DNA from: Lachnospiraceae bacterium
Lineage (GTDB): Bacteria > Bacillota > Clostridia > Lachnospirales > Lachnospiraceae
Length of the DNA stretch: 64,000 nucleotides
Direction of reading: 5' to 3'
NCBI GenBank assembly: GCA_013316825.1
Contig: WSLY01000006.1
Span: 1 to 64,000 of the forward strand
Below the pieces are notes generated by a model. The model worked only from the letters and a program-made list of their open reading frames with translations. It was not told the DNA's origin and did no database searches. Below, piece after piece: positions 24,233 through 32,766 of this stretch (positions within the stretch are counted from its first letter, which is position 1; each line of letters begins with the position of its first letter). The position numbers were made by a program, and so were the translations under genes.

Positions 24233-25582
24233 ATGGACCTGTTTGAATACATGAGACAAAATCATATGGAGAAGGAGTCGCCTCTTGCGGCGCGGATGCG
24301 CCCCACTACTCTGGAGGAGGTGGCGGGGCAGCAGCATATTATCGGGAAGGATAAGCTGCTTTACCGTGCTATCAAGGCGGACAAGCTGAGCTCTATTATT
24401 TTTTACGGACCGCCGGGCACGGGAAAAACCACTCTTGCTAAGGTGATTGCCAATACTACCAGTGCGGAGTTTGTACAGATAAATGCCACTGTCGCAGGAA
24501 AAAAGGACATGGAGGAGACGGTGGAAAAGGCAAAGAATATACAGGGCATGTACGGGAAGCGGACCATTCTTTTTATTGACGAAATTCATCGTTTTAACAA
24601 GGGGCAGCAGGATTACCTGCTCCCCTTTGTGGAGGATGGCACCCTTATCCTGATTGGCGCAACCACGGAAAATCCTTATTTTGAGGTAAACGGCGCTTTG
24701 ATTTCCCGCTCTATTATCTTCGAGTTAAAGCCGCTGGAAAAAGAGGATATCAAGCAGCTTCTGCGAAAGGCGGTCTGCGACAGGGAAAAGGGCATGGGCG
24801 CTTACGAGGCAGAGATAGAGGAAGACGCGCTGGAATTTCTGGCGGAGCTTTCCGGCGGGGACGCCAGACATGCGCTGAATGCGGTCGAGCTGGGGATTAT
24901 GACTACAAATCGCAGCGAAGACGGGAAAATACATATCACGATGGCGGTTGCGCAGGAGTGTATCCAGAAGCGGGTGATGCGTTATGACAAAAATGGGGAC
25001 AGCCATTATGATACCATTTCCGCTTTTATCAAAAGTATGCGCGGTTCAGACCCTGATGCGGCGGTATATTATCTGGCACGGATGCTGTATGCGGGGGAGA
25101 GCGTCACCTTTATTGCCAGACGTATCATGATATGCGCCGCGGAGGATGTGGGAAACGCGGACCCGCAGGCGCTTTCTGTGGCGGTAAATGCCTCCCTTGC
25201 CGTGGAGCGTGTCGGTATGCCGGAGGCGCAGATTATTTTGTCACAGGCTGCCGCCTATATTGCCTCGGCGCCCAAGAGCAATGCGGCATCGGCGGGGATT
25301 GGAGATGCGATGCGCGCTGTGACGGAGACCGGAAACCTTGCGATTCCGGCGCATCTGCAGGATGCCCATTACAAAGGCGCCGCAAAGCTGGGACATGGAA
25401 CGGGCTACAAGTATGCACATGATTACAAGAACCATTACGTAAAGCAGCAGTATCTGCCCTATGAGCTTTCCGGCAGGGAATTTTACAAGCCTTCCGGCAA
25501 CGGCTATGAGGTAAAAATACGGGAACATATGCAGAGAATCAGGAGAGAAGCGGAAGAGGGCGGCGAGACGGCAGAGCAGTAA
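24233..25582 (+). CDS. rarA: Replication-associated recombination protein RarA (MgsA)
   Basis: A 449-residue AAA+ ATPase of the clamp-loader clade acting at stalled replication forks. Visible are the Walker A GPPGTGKTT, the Walker B FIDEIHRFNKGQQD, the sensor ATTENPYFEVN and the C-terminal MgsA part (ALGRM-type helices, KGAAKLGHGTGYKYAHDY). Length is normal. The usual family start MDLFEYM corresponds to ATG 24233; an upstream in-frame ATG at 24221 has a poorly spaced ribosome site. It is monocistronic in appearance. The 145 bases after it are A/G-rich and hold no gene. Confidence 0.93.
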   Translation: MDLFEYMRQNHMEKESPLAARMRPTTLEEVAGQQHIIGKDKLLYRAIKADKLSSIIFYGPPGTGKTTLAKVIANTTSAEFVQINATVAGKKDMEETVEKAKNIQGMYGKRTILFIDEIHRFNKGQQDYLLPFVEDGTLILIGATTENPYFEVNGALISRSIIFELKPLEKEDIKQLLRKAVCDREKGMGAYEAEIEEDALEFLAELSGGDARHALNAVELGIMTTNRSEDGKIHITMAVAQECIQKRVMRYDKNGDSHYDTISAFIKSMRGSDPDAAVYYLARMLYAGESVTFIARRIMICAAEDVGNADPQALSVAVNASLAVERVGMPEAQIILSQAAAYIASAPKSNAASAGIGDAMRAVTETGNLAIPAHLQDAHYKGAAKLGHGTGYKYAHDYKNHYVKQQYLPYELSGREFYKPSGNGYEVKIREHMQRIRREAEEGGETAEQ

Positions 25583-25726
25583 ACGTAAAGCAGGAAACAC
25601 AGAAGAAGAGGAAGAGCAGCAGAGGAAGAAACGGCAGAGCGGCAACCCTGAAAACGGTAAAACAGTAAACGGAGTAAAAGCGGAAAAGCCGTAACGCGGT
25701 ACGGGGAAAGTGGAGGCCGGACAAAA

Positions 25727-26038
25727 ATGGAAGATTCTAAAAAACAGGAAAAATGGGAGGTTCCTTTTATTGTATATATGGCTTTGCTGCTTGGCATCAC
25801 GGTGTTCCGCCCGTGGGCACTGTCGTGGAATCATTTTTTTCAAGGGAGCTTTAACCTGAAACCCTTCACAGAGTACGTGCGGCTGCTGGAGAAGGGGGGG
25901 CTTTTGCGGGTGCTGTATCTGTTTTTGGGCAATATTGCGGCGTTTATGCCTTTTGGCATGTATCTGGCGTACCGAAAGCCCGAATGGAAGCTTGGGCGTT
26001 TTGCTTTTTTCAGGGATATATGCGGCTTGTTTCTTTAG
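25727..26038 (+). pseudogene. VanZ-like protein, C-terminally truncated
   Basis: A 103-residue frame that matches the first half of VanZ-like membrane proteins: a first helix IVYMALLLGITVF and the conserved LGNIAAFMPFGMYLAY. The family normally continues with two more helices; here the frame ends at TAG shortly after RFAFF. The DNA beyond it encodes a different truncated protein in another frame. A deletion joining the two genes near 26025-26040 is the simplest explanation. VanZ proteins are linked to teicoplanin or lipoglycopeptide tolerance, but many are of unknown role. Confidence 0.65.
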
Positions 26039-26060
26039 AGAGCCATCCGCAGAAGATGCG

Positions 26061-26384
26061 ATGGAGGATATGCGGTCGGGGCAATACAACTGGTTTGTTC
26101 CAATCGACTGTAAGAGCTTTGACGGTACATATCTTGCAAAGCAGGAGTATTCGGAGACGGAAAAGCCGGTAAGAAGTATTCGAGTCAATATTTATGATAC
26201 GGAAAGTAATGTGCTTGTGGATAGTATTTATGCCGAATCGCTTTGGTTTGGTTTTCAGGGTATTATGTGGGGAAGGGACAATTACAATCTGGCAATCGGG
26301 CTGATAGATGGTACCGTGTTATATTATGAGTATGCGGACGGCGGCTGGCATGAGGTCAAAAACATGGAAGGAGAAAAGCAATGA
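26061..26384 (+). CDS. C-terminal fragment of an unrecognised protein
   Basis: The open frame extends upstream into the VanZ remnant (to 25935) without a good start; its own sequence seems to begin near REPSAEDAMEDM. The first plausible start is ATG 26061, giving 107 residues. It is beta-rich (RSIRVNIYDTESNVLVDSIY, LAIGLIDGTVLYYEY) and soluble. No family recognised. The stop overlaps the next ATG (ATGA), so translation may be coupled to the GGADGPTS-motif gene. It is probably the 3' part of a gene cut by the deletion that also truncated VanZ. Confidence 0.45.
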   Translation: MEDMRSGQYNWFVPIDCKSFDGTYLAKQEYSETEKPVRSIRVNIYDTESNVLVDSIYAESLWFGFQGIMWGRDNYNLAIGLIDGTVLYYEYADGGWHEVKNMEGEKQ

Positions 26385-27058
26385 GTAAAACAATGAGTAA
26401 AGCGGCAAGTGCAGTTTCAATTATCGGGGGCGCCGACGGACCTACTTCCATATTTATACTTGGAAAAAAAGGCAGGGAAAAAAATATTTTTAAACGCTTT
26501 CAAATATGGCGGCAGAATAAGAAGTACCGAAGGAAAAGAGAGCGTGCGCGCAGGCTGATTACGCCGAATGCCCATACCATAGAGGAACTAATAGACTATA
26601 TAAAGGAGCGTTATGGCGCGGTAGAGGCGGATGCTTCTTATCCTTACTATGAAGAGCGGAAGAAAGGGATGAAATATTGCCTGATACAGCGGGAGAAACC
26701 TGCGCTTTTGGGAGAAACAAAGCGTTTTTTGCCGCCGGAGGATTTGACGGACAAAGAAGCGGTGATAAAATGGCAAAAGGAGCTGGAGGCGTGGACAAAG
26801 GAATGCCAGAACAGAGCGGATGCGGTTCCTTTTGACTGTTTTCCGACCGAGTACCACATGTACGTGATAGACAGAAAAGAGGAAGGCAGACTGGAAATAG
26901 AACTGGACAGGTTTCGTCCGACGATTTCGATGTCCTATTCCGGCAGGGCGATGGAGCAGATATCGAAGGATATTCATCTGTACTATGGTGTGACAAAACA
27001 GGATATCGACGAGGAAAGCGAGCGCTACAAATCTCTTTTGGCAGCTTTAAGCACGTAG
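26381..27058 (+). CDS. Unknown protein with N-terminal GGADGPTS motif
   Basis: A 225-residue protein. Residues about 10-27 read AVSIIGGADGPTSIFIL, almost identical to the ion-binding motif of the beta subunit of sodium-pumping decarboxylases (OadB/GcdB), yet nothing else of that membrane protein is present. The rest is highly charged and soluble (KKYRRKRERARRLI, then an alpha/beta part). The motif also occurs, to my knowledge, at the N-terminus of other small clostridial proteins without explanation. GGAAGGAG precedes the start, which overlaps the upstream stop by four bases. Any decarboxylase label would be misleading. Confidence 0.7.
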   Translation: MSKTMSKAASAVSIIGGADGPTSIFILGKKGREKNIFKRFQIWRQNKKYRRKRERARRLITPNAHTIEELIDYIKERYGAVEADASYPYYEERKKGMKYCLIQREKPALLGETKRFLPPEDLTDKEAVIKWQKELEAWTKECQNRADAVPFDCFPTEYHMYVIDRKEEGRLEIELDRFRPTISMSYSGRAMEQISKDIHLYYGVTKQDIDEESERYKSLLAALST

Positions 27059-27071
27059 CGGCGCCGGCAGC

Positions 27072-27587
27072 CTAGAAAAGCTGTTCTACCAGATACCGGT
27101 AGACAGCTTCGTTTTTTTTCTGCCAGTTGTCGCAGACAGCTTCCGCCACCTCTTTGACGGGAACGGACAGCGTGATATCGATAAGTGTGATGCCGCGGTC
27201 CTTTGCCATAAGATGCGCTTCATATTCACCGCTTGTGGATTTATAATAATTTGCCGTGACAGAGGCTTCGTTTCGCAGTGCAAGTTCCTTTTCGGACAGA
27301 TAAGCTTCCACATCCTCTTTGATGGCTGCGCTGATGCGGCTGCCAAAGAAACGGAGCGTTTCCCGTCCTTCTTCCGTGATGGCAAGCTGCGTCCGGTTTA
27401 AAATGGTAGTGGCGGTGATAAGCTGCGTGTCGGTCAGCTCTGCAATCACCTGCTGGAGGGTAAAAAAATTGGTGTAGTCTTTTTCCTGTATAAAATCGCA
27501 GACCTGTGCCTTTGTCAGCGGAAAATTTACCCTGTCGAGCATATAGAGTACAATTAGTTTATATAAAGTCAGTGGGTCCTGCAGCAT
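27072..27587 (-). CDS. DUF4364 family protein
   Basis: A 171-residue protein recognised as DUF4364, common in Clostridia. The N-terminal half looks like a winged helix (LYKLIVLYMLDRVNFPLTKAQ, TLQQVIAELTDTQLI) and the C-terminal part is alpha/beta. A regulatory role is likely but unproven. Its start lies 29 bases inside the 3' end of the radical SAM gene, so the two are co-transcribed. Its end converges with the GGADGPTS-motif gene across 13 bases. Confidence 0.8.
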   Translation of the reverse strand: MLQDPLTLYKLIVLYMLDRVNFPLTKAQVCDFIQEKDYTNFFTLQQVIAELTDTQLITATTILNRTQLAITEEGRETLRFFGSRISAAIKEDVEAYLSEKELALRNEASVTANYYKSTSGEYEAHLMAKDRGITLIDITLSVPVKEVAEAVCDNWQKKNEAVYRYLVEQLF

Positions 27588-28563
27588 AAAAACATCTCCC
27601 TTGATATGTTTGCCGTTGTTTCATGGTTTTGTGCAGCGTGTTGAGTACATTTTTTTTGTTCAGGCTCCATAGCGGGGCAATCAGTAAGTCTTTGGGACCG
27701 TCTCCGGTCAATCGGTGTATCACGATATCGGGGCTTAAAAGCTCCAGAGCGTGAATCAGGATATCCGTATATTCTGCCTGCGACAATGTGGAAAAACCGG
27801 CAATCCGGTTTTCCAGATACATATCTGCAAGAGCGGTATTCTGCAGGATATGCAAAAGCTGCAGTTTGACGCCAAAAGGGTGCAGAGCCGCATGAGACGT
27901 GCCGCGGGTATCGGGAATGTGGTTTAAATAGCGCACGGTTTCGTACATCATGTCCGGCGTTTCGCCCGGCAGACCCAAAATGACATGCACAATAACCGGA
28001 ATATTTCTCTCGGTCAGGGCTGTCATCGCTTCTTCAAAAACGGGGAGCGGGTATCCCCTGCCCACAAAAGAGGCGGTATCTTCATGTATGGTCTGGAGTC
28101 CAAGCTCTATCCAGATAAACTTTTCGGGATAGCGTTTCTTTAGCGCGGCAAGCAGTTCCAAGACGTCTTCTCCAAGGCAGTCGGGGCGGGTTGCGATGGA
28201 AATGCCGGCAACTTCGGGGAGCGAGAGGGCGGCGGTATACATATCCTGCAGATAAGAAACGGGCGCGTAGGTGCCGGTATATGCCTGAAAGTAGGCAATC
28301 AAGCGGCTTCCGGTATTTTTTTCAGAGAAAACCTGCCTGCCGGCAAGAATCTGCTCCTTGACGGAAGCGGGCGTTGTCCGTGCGGCAAAATCACCGCTTC
28401 CGCCCGCACTGCAGAAAATACAGCCGCCCTGTCCTAATGTGCCGTCCCTGTTAGGGCACGTAAAGCCGCCGTCAAGCGCCAGCTTGTAATATTTTTCTTT
28501 GTAGGTATACTTCAGATAAGCATCCAAGGAGTAATATGGTTTGGAGAGCCATGCAGAGTTCAT
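27559..28563 (-). CDS. TIGR01212 (YhcC-like) radical SAM protein
   Basis: A 334-residue radical SAM enzyme. The cluster motif is an expanded one, CPNRDGTLGQGGCIFCS, as in YhcC/TIGR01212 rather than plain CxxxCxxC. ATRPDCLGEDVLELL and IELGLQTIHEDT follow. The reaction is not established; related proteins modify tRNA or other RNA. It is the middle gene of a minus-strand set (malic enzyme, this, DUF4364) with 11 bases after the malic enzyme stop. Length is typical. Confidence 0.85.
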   Translation of the reverse strand: MNSAWLSKPYYSLDAYLKYTYKEKYYKLALDGGFTCPNRDGTLGQGGCIFCSAGGSGDFAARTTPASVKEQILAGRQVFSEKNTGSRLIAYFQAYTGTYAPVSYLQDMYTAALSLPEVAGISIATRPDCLGEDVLELLAALKKRYPEKFIWIELGLQTIHEDTASFVGRGYPLPVFEEAMTALTERNIPVIVHVILGLPGETPDMMYETVRYLNHIPDTRGTSHAALHPFGVKLQLLHILQNTALADMYLENRIAGFSTLSQAEYTDILIHALELLSPDIVIHRLTGDGPKDLLIAPLWSLNKKNVLNTLHKTMKQRQTYQGRCFYAAGPTDFI

Positions 28564-28574
28564 GCGCGCAGTCC

Positions 28575-29726
28575 CTATTTGATATGGGATTTTACTGCTT
28601 CGGCAACGACCTCTGCCACCTTGGGATTGAAGGCCTCCGGCATAATATTGTCCTCGTTAAGTGCTTCTTCGGGTACAAGGCCTGCGATGGCAAGAGCGGC
28701 AGCCAGCTTCATCTCTTCCGTAATCTGTGTGGCGCGTCCTTCCAAGGCGCCCTTGAAGATGCCGGGGAAGGCAACCACGTTATTGACCTGATTGGGAAAA
28801 TCGGAGCGTCCGGTGCCGACTACCTTTGCGCCGGCTTTTTTTGCCAAATCGGGCATGATTTCAGGAACGGGATTTGCCATGGCAAAGAGAATGGCATCCT
28901 TGTTCATGGAAGCAACCATTTCTTCGCTTACAATGTTAGGCGCGGAGACGCCCACAAAGATGTCTGCGCCCTTCATGGCGTCTGCAAGCGTGCCGGTCAT
29001 ATTTTGCAGATTGGTAACTTCCGTCATCTTTTGCTGCATCCAGTTTAGGCCTTCTGTTTTCTTGGAAACAATACCGGTCTTGTCGCACATAATGATGTCT
29101 GGAAAGCCGTAAGTGAGCAGCAGCTTTGTGATGGCAACGCCCGCACTGCCGGCGCCGTTTACGACAATTTTACAGTCTTCTTTTTTCTTTCCCGTTACCT
29201 TTAGGGCATTGATAATGCCGGCGAGCACGACAATGGCGGTACCGTGCTGGTCGTCGTGAAAAACGGGAATATCCAGCATTTGCTTCAGGCGTTCTTCGAT
29301 TTCAAAGCAGCGGGGAGCGCTGATATCTTCCAAATTGATGCCGCCAAAGCCGGGTGCGAGAAAGGCAACGGTTTTTATAATTTCTTCGGTATCCTGTGTA
29401 TCCAGACAAATCGGGACTGCATTGACGCCGCCAAATTCCTTAAACAGTACCGCCTTGCCCTCCATAACAGGCATTGCGGCGTAGGGACCAATATTGCCCA
29501 GACCTAAAACGGCGCTGCCATCCGATATGACGGCTACTGTATTGGCTTTCATGGTATATTGATAGGCAGCCTCCTTGTCCTCTGCAATCACTTTGCAAGG
29601 CTCTGCAACGCCCGGGGTATAGGCGAGCGCCAAATCCTCTCTGGTCTTGACGGGCGTTTTGCTTACCGTTTCGATTTTTCCGTTCCATTGTTTGTGGAGC
29701 TGTAATGCTTTCTCATTGGTTGTCAT
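28575..29726 (-). CDS. NAD(P)-dependent malic enzyme
   Basis: A 383-residue malic enzyme (malate to pyruvate, CO2 and NAD(P)H). Visible are the substrate-binding LAYTPGVAEPCK, the catalytic-site Lys region, the metal ligands in FHDDQHGTA, and the Rossmann loop NGAGSAGVAI. Length matches the short prokaryotic form. ATG 29726 with AGAGGGACAACC before it is preferred to an upstream in-frame ATG at 29762. A strong promoter and a hairpin-forming leader lie upstream, suggesting regulated expression. Confidence 0.93.
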   Translation of the reverse strand: MTTNEKALQLHKQWNGKIETVSKTPVKTREDLALAYTPGVAEPCKVIAEDKEAAYQYTMKANTVAVISDGSAVLGLGNIGPYAAMPVMEGKAVLFKEFGGVNAVPICLDTQDTEEIIKTVAFLAPGFGGINLEDISAPRCFEIEERLKQMLDIPVFHDDQHGTAIVVLAGIINALKVTGKKKEDCKIVVNGAGSAGVAITKLLLTYGFPDIIMCDKTGIVSKKTEGLNWMQQKMTEVTNLQNMTGTLADAMKGADIFVGVSAPNIVSEEMVASMNKDAILFAMANPVPEIMPDLAKKAGAKVVGTGRSDFPNQVNNVVAFPGIFKGALEGRATQITEEMKLAAALAIAGLVPEEALNEDNIMPEAFNPKVAEVVAEAVKSHIK

Positions 29727-29762
29727 GGTTGTCCCTCTTTTCTTTCCATGGAATGATGTCAT

Positions 29763-29824
29763 TTGCGAAACTCAGTAATTATGCAAGTTGTACAATTCGG
29801 GACTGATAAATAGGAGTTTCGCAA
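29763..29824 (-). promoter_or_regulatory. Inverted repeat in the malic enzyme leader
   Basis: A perfect 11-bp inverted repeat (29763-29773 with 29814-29824) separated by 40 bases that include a TTGTACAA palindrome. It begins about where transcription should start and could be an operator pair or RNA structure. Confidence 0.5.
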
Positions 29825-29827
29825 TTG

Positions 29828-29856
29828 ATTATAGTATATTTCAGGGTGGGGTGCAA
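29828..29856 (-). promoter_or_regulatory. Promoter of malic enzyme operon
   Basis: Minus-strand TTGCAC (complement of 29851-29856) and TATAAT (complement of 29828-29833) with exactly 17 bases between. The 29727-30059 interval holds no gene, only this promoter, the leader repeat and the divergent promoter. Confidence 0.75.
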
Positions 29857-29939
29857 GGAGAAGTTAGTAAGTAGAAAACGAAATAGGAGAATACAAAACT
29901 TTTTTGAGTTCGGGTAATAGGATAGTACTTGAGAAATTG

Positions 29940-29968
29940 TTGCAAATGCTATTTGACTAAGGTATTAT
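29940..29968 (+). promoter_or_regulatory. Promoter of the EEP-domain gene
   Basis: TTGCAA (29940-29945) and TATTAT (29963-29968) separated by 17 bases, about 90 bases before the chosen start. Confidence 0.55.
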
Positions 29969-30059
29969 AGTGATAAGAGTAAAATTTTTATGGCAGGGCG
30001 GTTTCCATGAAATAACCAAAACGGGTTTAAGCCGTTTGCGCGGCGGAATGAGAGGAAAA

Positions 30060-31193
30060 ATGGCAAAAGGTGAGAAGGAAAAAGCATTCTTGGGAAAACG
30101 GATTTTGAGGACGGCGTGCCGGATACTTGGAATAATGGCGGGCGTGCTGGTGCTGGCGGTAGTGGTTTATCTGGCATATGTTATTTTGTCGTACAAAAGG
30201 CTTCCCGATAACCTGAAGCTTCCCGTAACCATAACGAAAGAAGCGGTGAATCAAAAGGAAACGCCGGTGCAGATTGGCGAGGAGTACAGCATCGCCACCT
30301 ACAATATCGGTTTTGGCGCTTATACGCCGCAGTTTAGCTTTTTTATGGACGGCGGAAAGTCCTCCGTGGCGGAAAGTAAGGAAAGCGTGCTCGAGACCGT
30401 GCGCGGCGCGGCTTCCTCGGTGGAAGAGAGCCTGCATCCGGATTTTATGCTGTGGCAGGAGGTGGACCTTGATGCCACAAGAAGCTATCACGTGGACGAG
30501 TATGAGGAAATTCAGGAGTATTTCAAGGATTATTACATGTCCTTTGCAGTAAACTACGATTCGGCGTTTCTTTTCTATCCTTTGACAGAGCCCCACGGAA
30601 AGAGCAGGGCAGGGATTGCCGTCATGTCCGCTTATCCGATTGAGAGCGCATTGAGGCGGAGCTTCCCCATAGCAACCTCTTTTAGTAAATTTCTGGATTT
30701 GGACCGCTGCTACAGCATAAACAGGATACCGGTGGAGGGCGGAAAATACCTCTGCATTATCAACCTGCATATGTCGGCTTACGGCAACAGTGATGCAATC
30801 CGGCAGGGACAGATAGCCATGCTCTGCGAGGATATGCAGAAGGAATATGCGGCGGGCAATTATGTGATATGCGGCGGCGATTTTAATCACGATTTGAAGG
30901 CGCTTACAGATGACGGCAGCGAGAGGGAATCTTGGGCTTATCCTTTTCCGCGGGAGGAGCTGCCGGAGGGCTTTCGGTTCTGTCTGGACGATTTTACGGA
31001 AAAAGAGCTTGCCGATATGCACAACAGCGCGCGGAATGCGGATGAGGCGTATAATCCGGAGACTACTTACATGGTAACGCTGGATGGTTTTATTATCTCC
31101 GACAACATAAAATGTACGTGGTATGAAAATGTGGACTGGCAGTACCGGTATTCGGACCATGACCCTGTGTATATGCGGTTTATACTGCAATAA
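30060..31193 (+). CDS. Membrane-anchored endonuclease/exonuclease/phosphatase family protein
   Basis: A 377-residue protein. A single N-terminal membrane helix (about residues 18-42) is followed by an extracytoplasmic EEP-fold domain. Motifs: SIATYNIGFG, WQEVDL (metal-binding Glu), GGDFNHD and the final SDHDPVYMRF (catalytic Asp-His). The fold covers phosphodiesterases, nucleases and sphingomyelinases; an outside-facing, anchored form suggests a nuclease or lipid phosphodiesterase. ATG 30060 has GAGAGGAAAA before it; GTG 29970 upstream in frame has no ribosome site. It stands alone between malic enzyme and infC. Confidence 0.82.
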   Translation: MAKGEKEKAFLGKRILRTACRILGIMAGVLVLAVVVYLAYVILSYKRLPDNLKLPVTITKEAVNQKETPVQIGEEYSIATYNIGFGAYTPQFSFFMDGGKSSVAESKESVLETVRGAASSVEESLHPDFMLWQEVDLDATRSYHVDEYEEIQEYFKDYYMSFAVNYDSAFLFYPLTEPHGKSRAGIAVMSAYPIESALRRSFPIATSFSKFLDLDRCYSINRIPVEGGKYLCIINLHMSAYGNSDAIRQGQIAMLCEDMQKEYAAGNYVICGGDFNHDLKALTDDGSERESWAYPFPREELPEGFRFCLDDFTEKELADMHNSARNADEAYNPETTYMVTLDGFIISDNIKCTWYENVDWQYRYSDHDPVYMRFILQ

Positions 31194-31221
31194 AAGCGAG
31201 AAGAGAAAAACAAAAAAAGAA

Positions 31222-31250
31222 TTGACAAGAGCGTATGTGTGTGTTATTCT
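31222..31250 (+). promoter_or_regulatory. Promoter of the infC-rpmI-rplT operon
   Basis: Consensus TTGACA (31222-31227), 17-base spacer, TATTCT (31245-31250). Confidence 0.85.
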
Positions 31251-31256
31251 TTTTGA

Positions 31257-31500
31257 GTGTGTGGAAGCACACAATAAGCAAGCAGAGTATCCGCTCTCAC
31301 CTTACAGCACAAGCTCGTAAGCGTCAACAATTCAAAATTGCATAGTCCTACAAGCAGCCTTTCGGGGCAGAAGCGGGAATCGGATTCAGGAGCAGCTTTA
31401 AAAAGGAGCGGTTGTCCGGGACTGATAAAGAGGATTATGAAAGGTGTGAATGACGAGTGGATAGTTATGCTATCCACTTTTATTTTCTTTATGGAGGGTA
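31257..31500 (+). promoter_or_regulatory. L20-type autoregulatory leader of infC
   Basis: About 245 bases of structured leader without a credible gene lie between the promoter and infC. In Firmicutes this position holds the leader bound by ribosomal protein L20, which forces premature termination. The leader ends in a terminator hairpin at 31457-31490. Assignment is by position and operon content; I did not align it to the Rfam model. Confidence 0.65.
31455..31490 (+). terminator. Attenuator terminator of the infC leader
   Basis: An 8-bp stem, GTGGATAG (31457-31464) with CTATCCAC (31470-31477), is followed by TTTTATTTTCTTT, 16 bases before the infC start. Confidence 0.8.
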
Positions 31501-31505
31501 CAGCC

Positions 31506-32015
31506 ATTAGCGAATTAATGATTAACGAACAGATTAGGGACAAAGAGGTACGTCTCATTGGCGAGAGCGGAGAACAGTTGGGCGTTATGTCGTCAAAGGA
31601 AGCACAAAGGCTGGCGGAGGAAGCAGGGCTCGATTTAGTCAAAATTGCACCCACGGCAAAACCGCCCGTGTGTAAGATTGTGGATTATGGAAAGTTCAAG
31701 TATGAACAGGCGAGAAAAGAGAAGGAAGCCAGAAAGAAACAGAAGATTATCGAGATAAAGGAAATCAGGCTCTCTCCCAATATCGACACCAATGATTTAA
31801 ACACCAAGGTAAATGCTGCAAGGAAATTTTTGACAAAGGGCGACAAGGTAAAGATAACCCTGCGGTTCCGCGGCAGAGAGATGGCGCATATGAACAACAG
31901 CAAGCATATTCTGGATGATTTTGCAGCAAGTCTGTCCGATATTGCCATTGTGGAAAAAGCGCCCAAGGTAGAAGGGCGGAGCATGACTATGTTTTTAACT
32001 GAGAAGCGCAGTTAG
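31506..32015 (+). CDS. infC: Translation initiation factor IF-3
   Basis: A 169-residue IF-3, which binds the 30S subunit and checks start-codon pairing. N-domain: LMINEQIRDKEVRLIGE and APTAKPPVCKIVDYGKFKYEQ. The linker is lysine-rich, and the C-domain has IRLSPNIDTNDLNTK and TLRFRGREMAH. The start is an ATT at 31506: GGAGGG lies 7 bases upstream, while the first ATG (31518) is too far away. AUU starts are known for infC in other bacteria and let IF-3 limit its own synthesis. Operon with L35 and L20. Confidence 0.95.
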   Translation: MSELMINEQIRDKEVRLIGESGEQLGVMSSKEAQRLAEEAGLDLVKIAPTAKPPVCKIVDYGKFKYEQARKEKEARKKQKIIEIKEIRLSPNIDTNDLNTKVNAARKFLTKGDKVKITLRFRGREMAHMNNSKHILDDFAASLSDIAIVEKAPKVEGRSMTMFLTEKRS

Positions 32016-32059
32016 CACAGTTAAAATAGATATTAAGCAAAAAACAGGAGGAAATTGTT

Positions 32060-32257
32060 ATGCCAAAAATGAAGACAAGCAGAGCGGCAGCGAAGCGTTT
32101 TAGAGTGACAGGAACAGGTAAGTTAAAAAGAAGTAAAGCTTATAAAAGCCATATCTTAACCAAGAAAACCACGAAACGGAAACGTAATCTGAGAAAACCT
32201 GCTATCACAGACAAGACAAATGTGAAGAACATGAAGAAGATTTTACCGTATTTATAA
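32060..32257 (+). CDS. rpmI: Ribosomal protein L35
   Basis: A 65-residue, very basic 50S protein with the family pattern [20 protein letters not shown] and a C-terminal [25 protein letters not shown] precedes the ATG. It lies between infC and rplT in the canonical order and is expected to share control by the L20 leader. Confidence 0.97.
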   Translation: MPKMKTSRAAAKRFRVTGTGKLKRSKAYKSHILTKKTTKRKRNLRKPAITDKTNVKNMKKILPYL

Positions 32258-32282
32258 TAACCGGCAAGGAGGAAAATAAGAC

Positions 32283-32639
32283 ATGGCAAGAATTAAAGGC
32301 GGCATGAATGCCAGAAGAAAACATAACAGAGTATTAAAGCTTGCGAAGGGCTACAGAGGCGCAAGAAGCAAACAGTACAGGGTGGCAAAGCAGTCCGTTA
32401 TGCGTGCGCTTGCAAGCTCTTACGCGGGCAGAAAAGAGAGAAAGCGTCAGTTCAGACAGCTTTGGATTGCACGTATCAATGCGGCAGCAAGAATGAACGG
32501 TTTATCCTACAGCAAGTTTATGTACGGACTGAAGCAGGCGGGCATTGATATTAACAGAAAGATGCTTGCGGAGATGGCAGTGAATGACAGCGAAGGCTTT
32601 AAGACGCTGGCAGAGCTTGCAAAGACAAAAATTGCATAA
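32283..32639 (+). CDS. rplT: Ribosomal protein L20
   Basis: A 118-residue basic 50S assembly protein ([20 protein letters not shown] at the start, [16 protein letters not shown] in the middle). Normal length. L20 is also the likely repressor of this operon through the leader at 31257-31500. CAAGGAGGAAAATAAGAC precedes the ATG. A terminator follows. Confidence 0.97.
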   Translation: MARIKGGMNARRKHNRVLKLAKGYRGARSKQYRVAKQSVMRALASSYAGRKERKRQFRQLWIARINAAARMNGLSYSKFMYGLKQAGIDINRKMLAEMAVNDSEGFKTLAELAKTKIA

Positions 32640-32653
32640 GACATGCACATATG

Positions 32654-32711
32654 GCGCCTTCCGGAATGAGCATCGCAGGTTTGTCCTGCGGTGGCGGGAG
32701 GTGCTTTTTTT
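32654..32711 (+). terminator. Terminator after rplT, member of a repeated hairpin family
   Basis: Outer arm GCGCCTTCC (32654-32662) pairs, with G-U pairs, to GGGAGGTGC (32696-32704), with an inner GC-rich stem and a T7 run. The 27 bases from 32641 recur at 34265-34291 with two differences. Confidence 0.8.
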
Positions 32712-32766
32712 CTATCAATAGGGCTTTTGGCGCCCAATCTGAAGTCAAATAGTTTGGGAGGATTTT

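Noticed and set aside
30027-31274. 415-codon open frame antisense to the EEP-domain gene
   Set aside because: Composition is atypical, there is no ribosome site, and it mirrors a well-supported gene with clear catalytic motifs.
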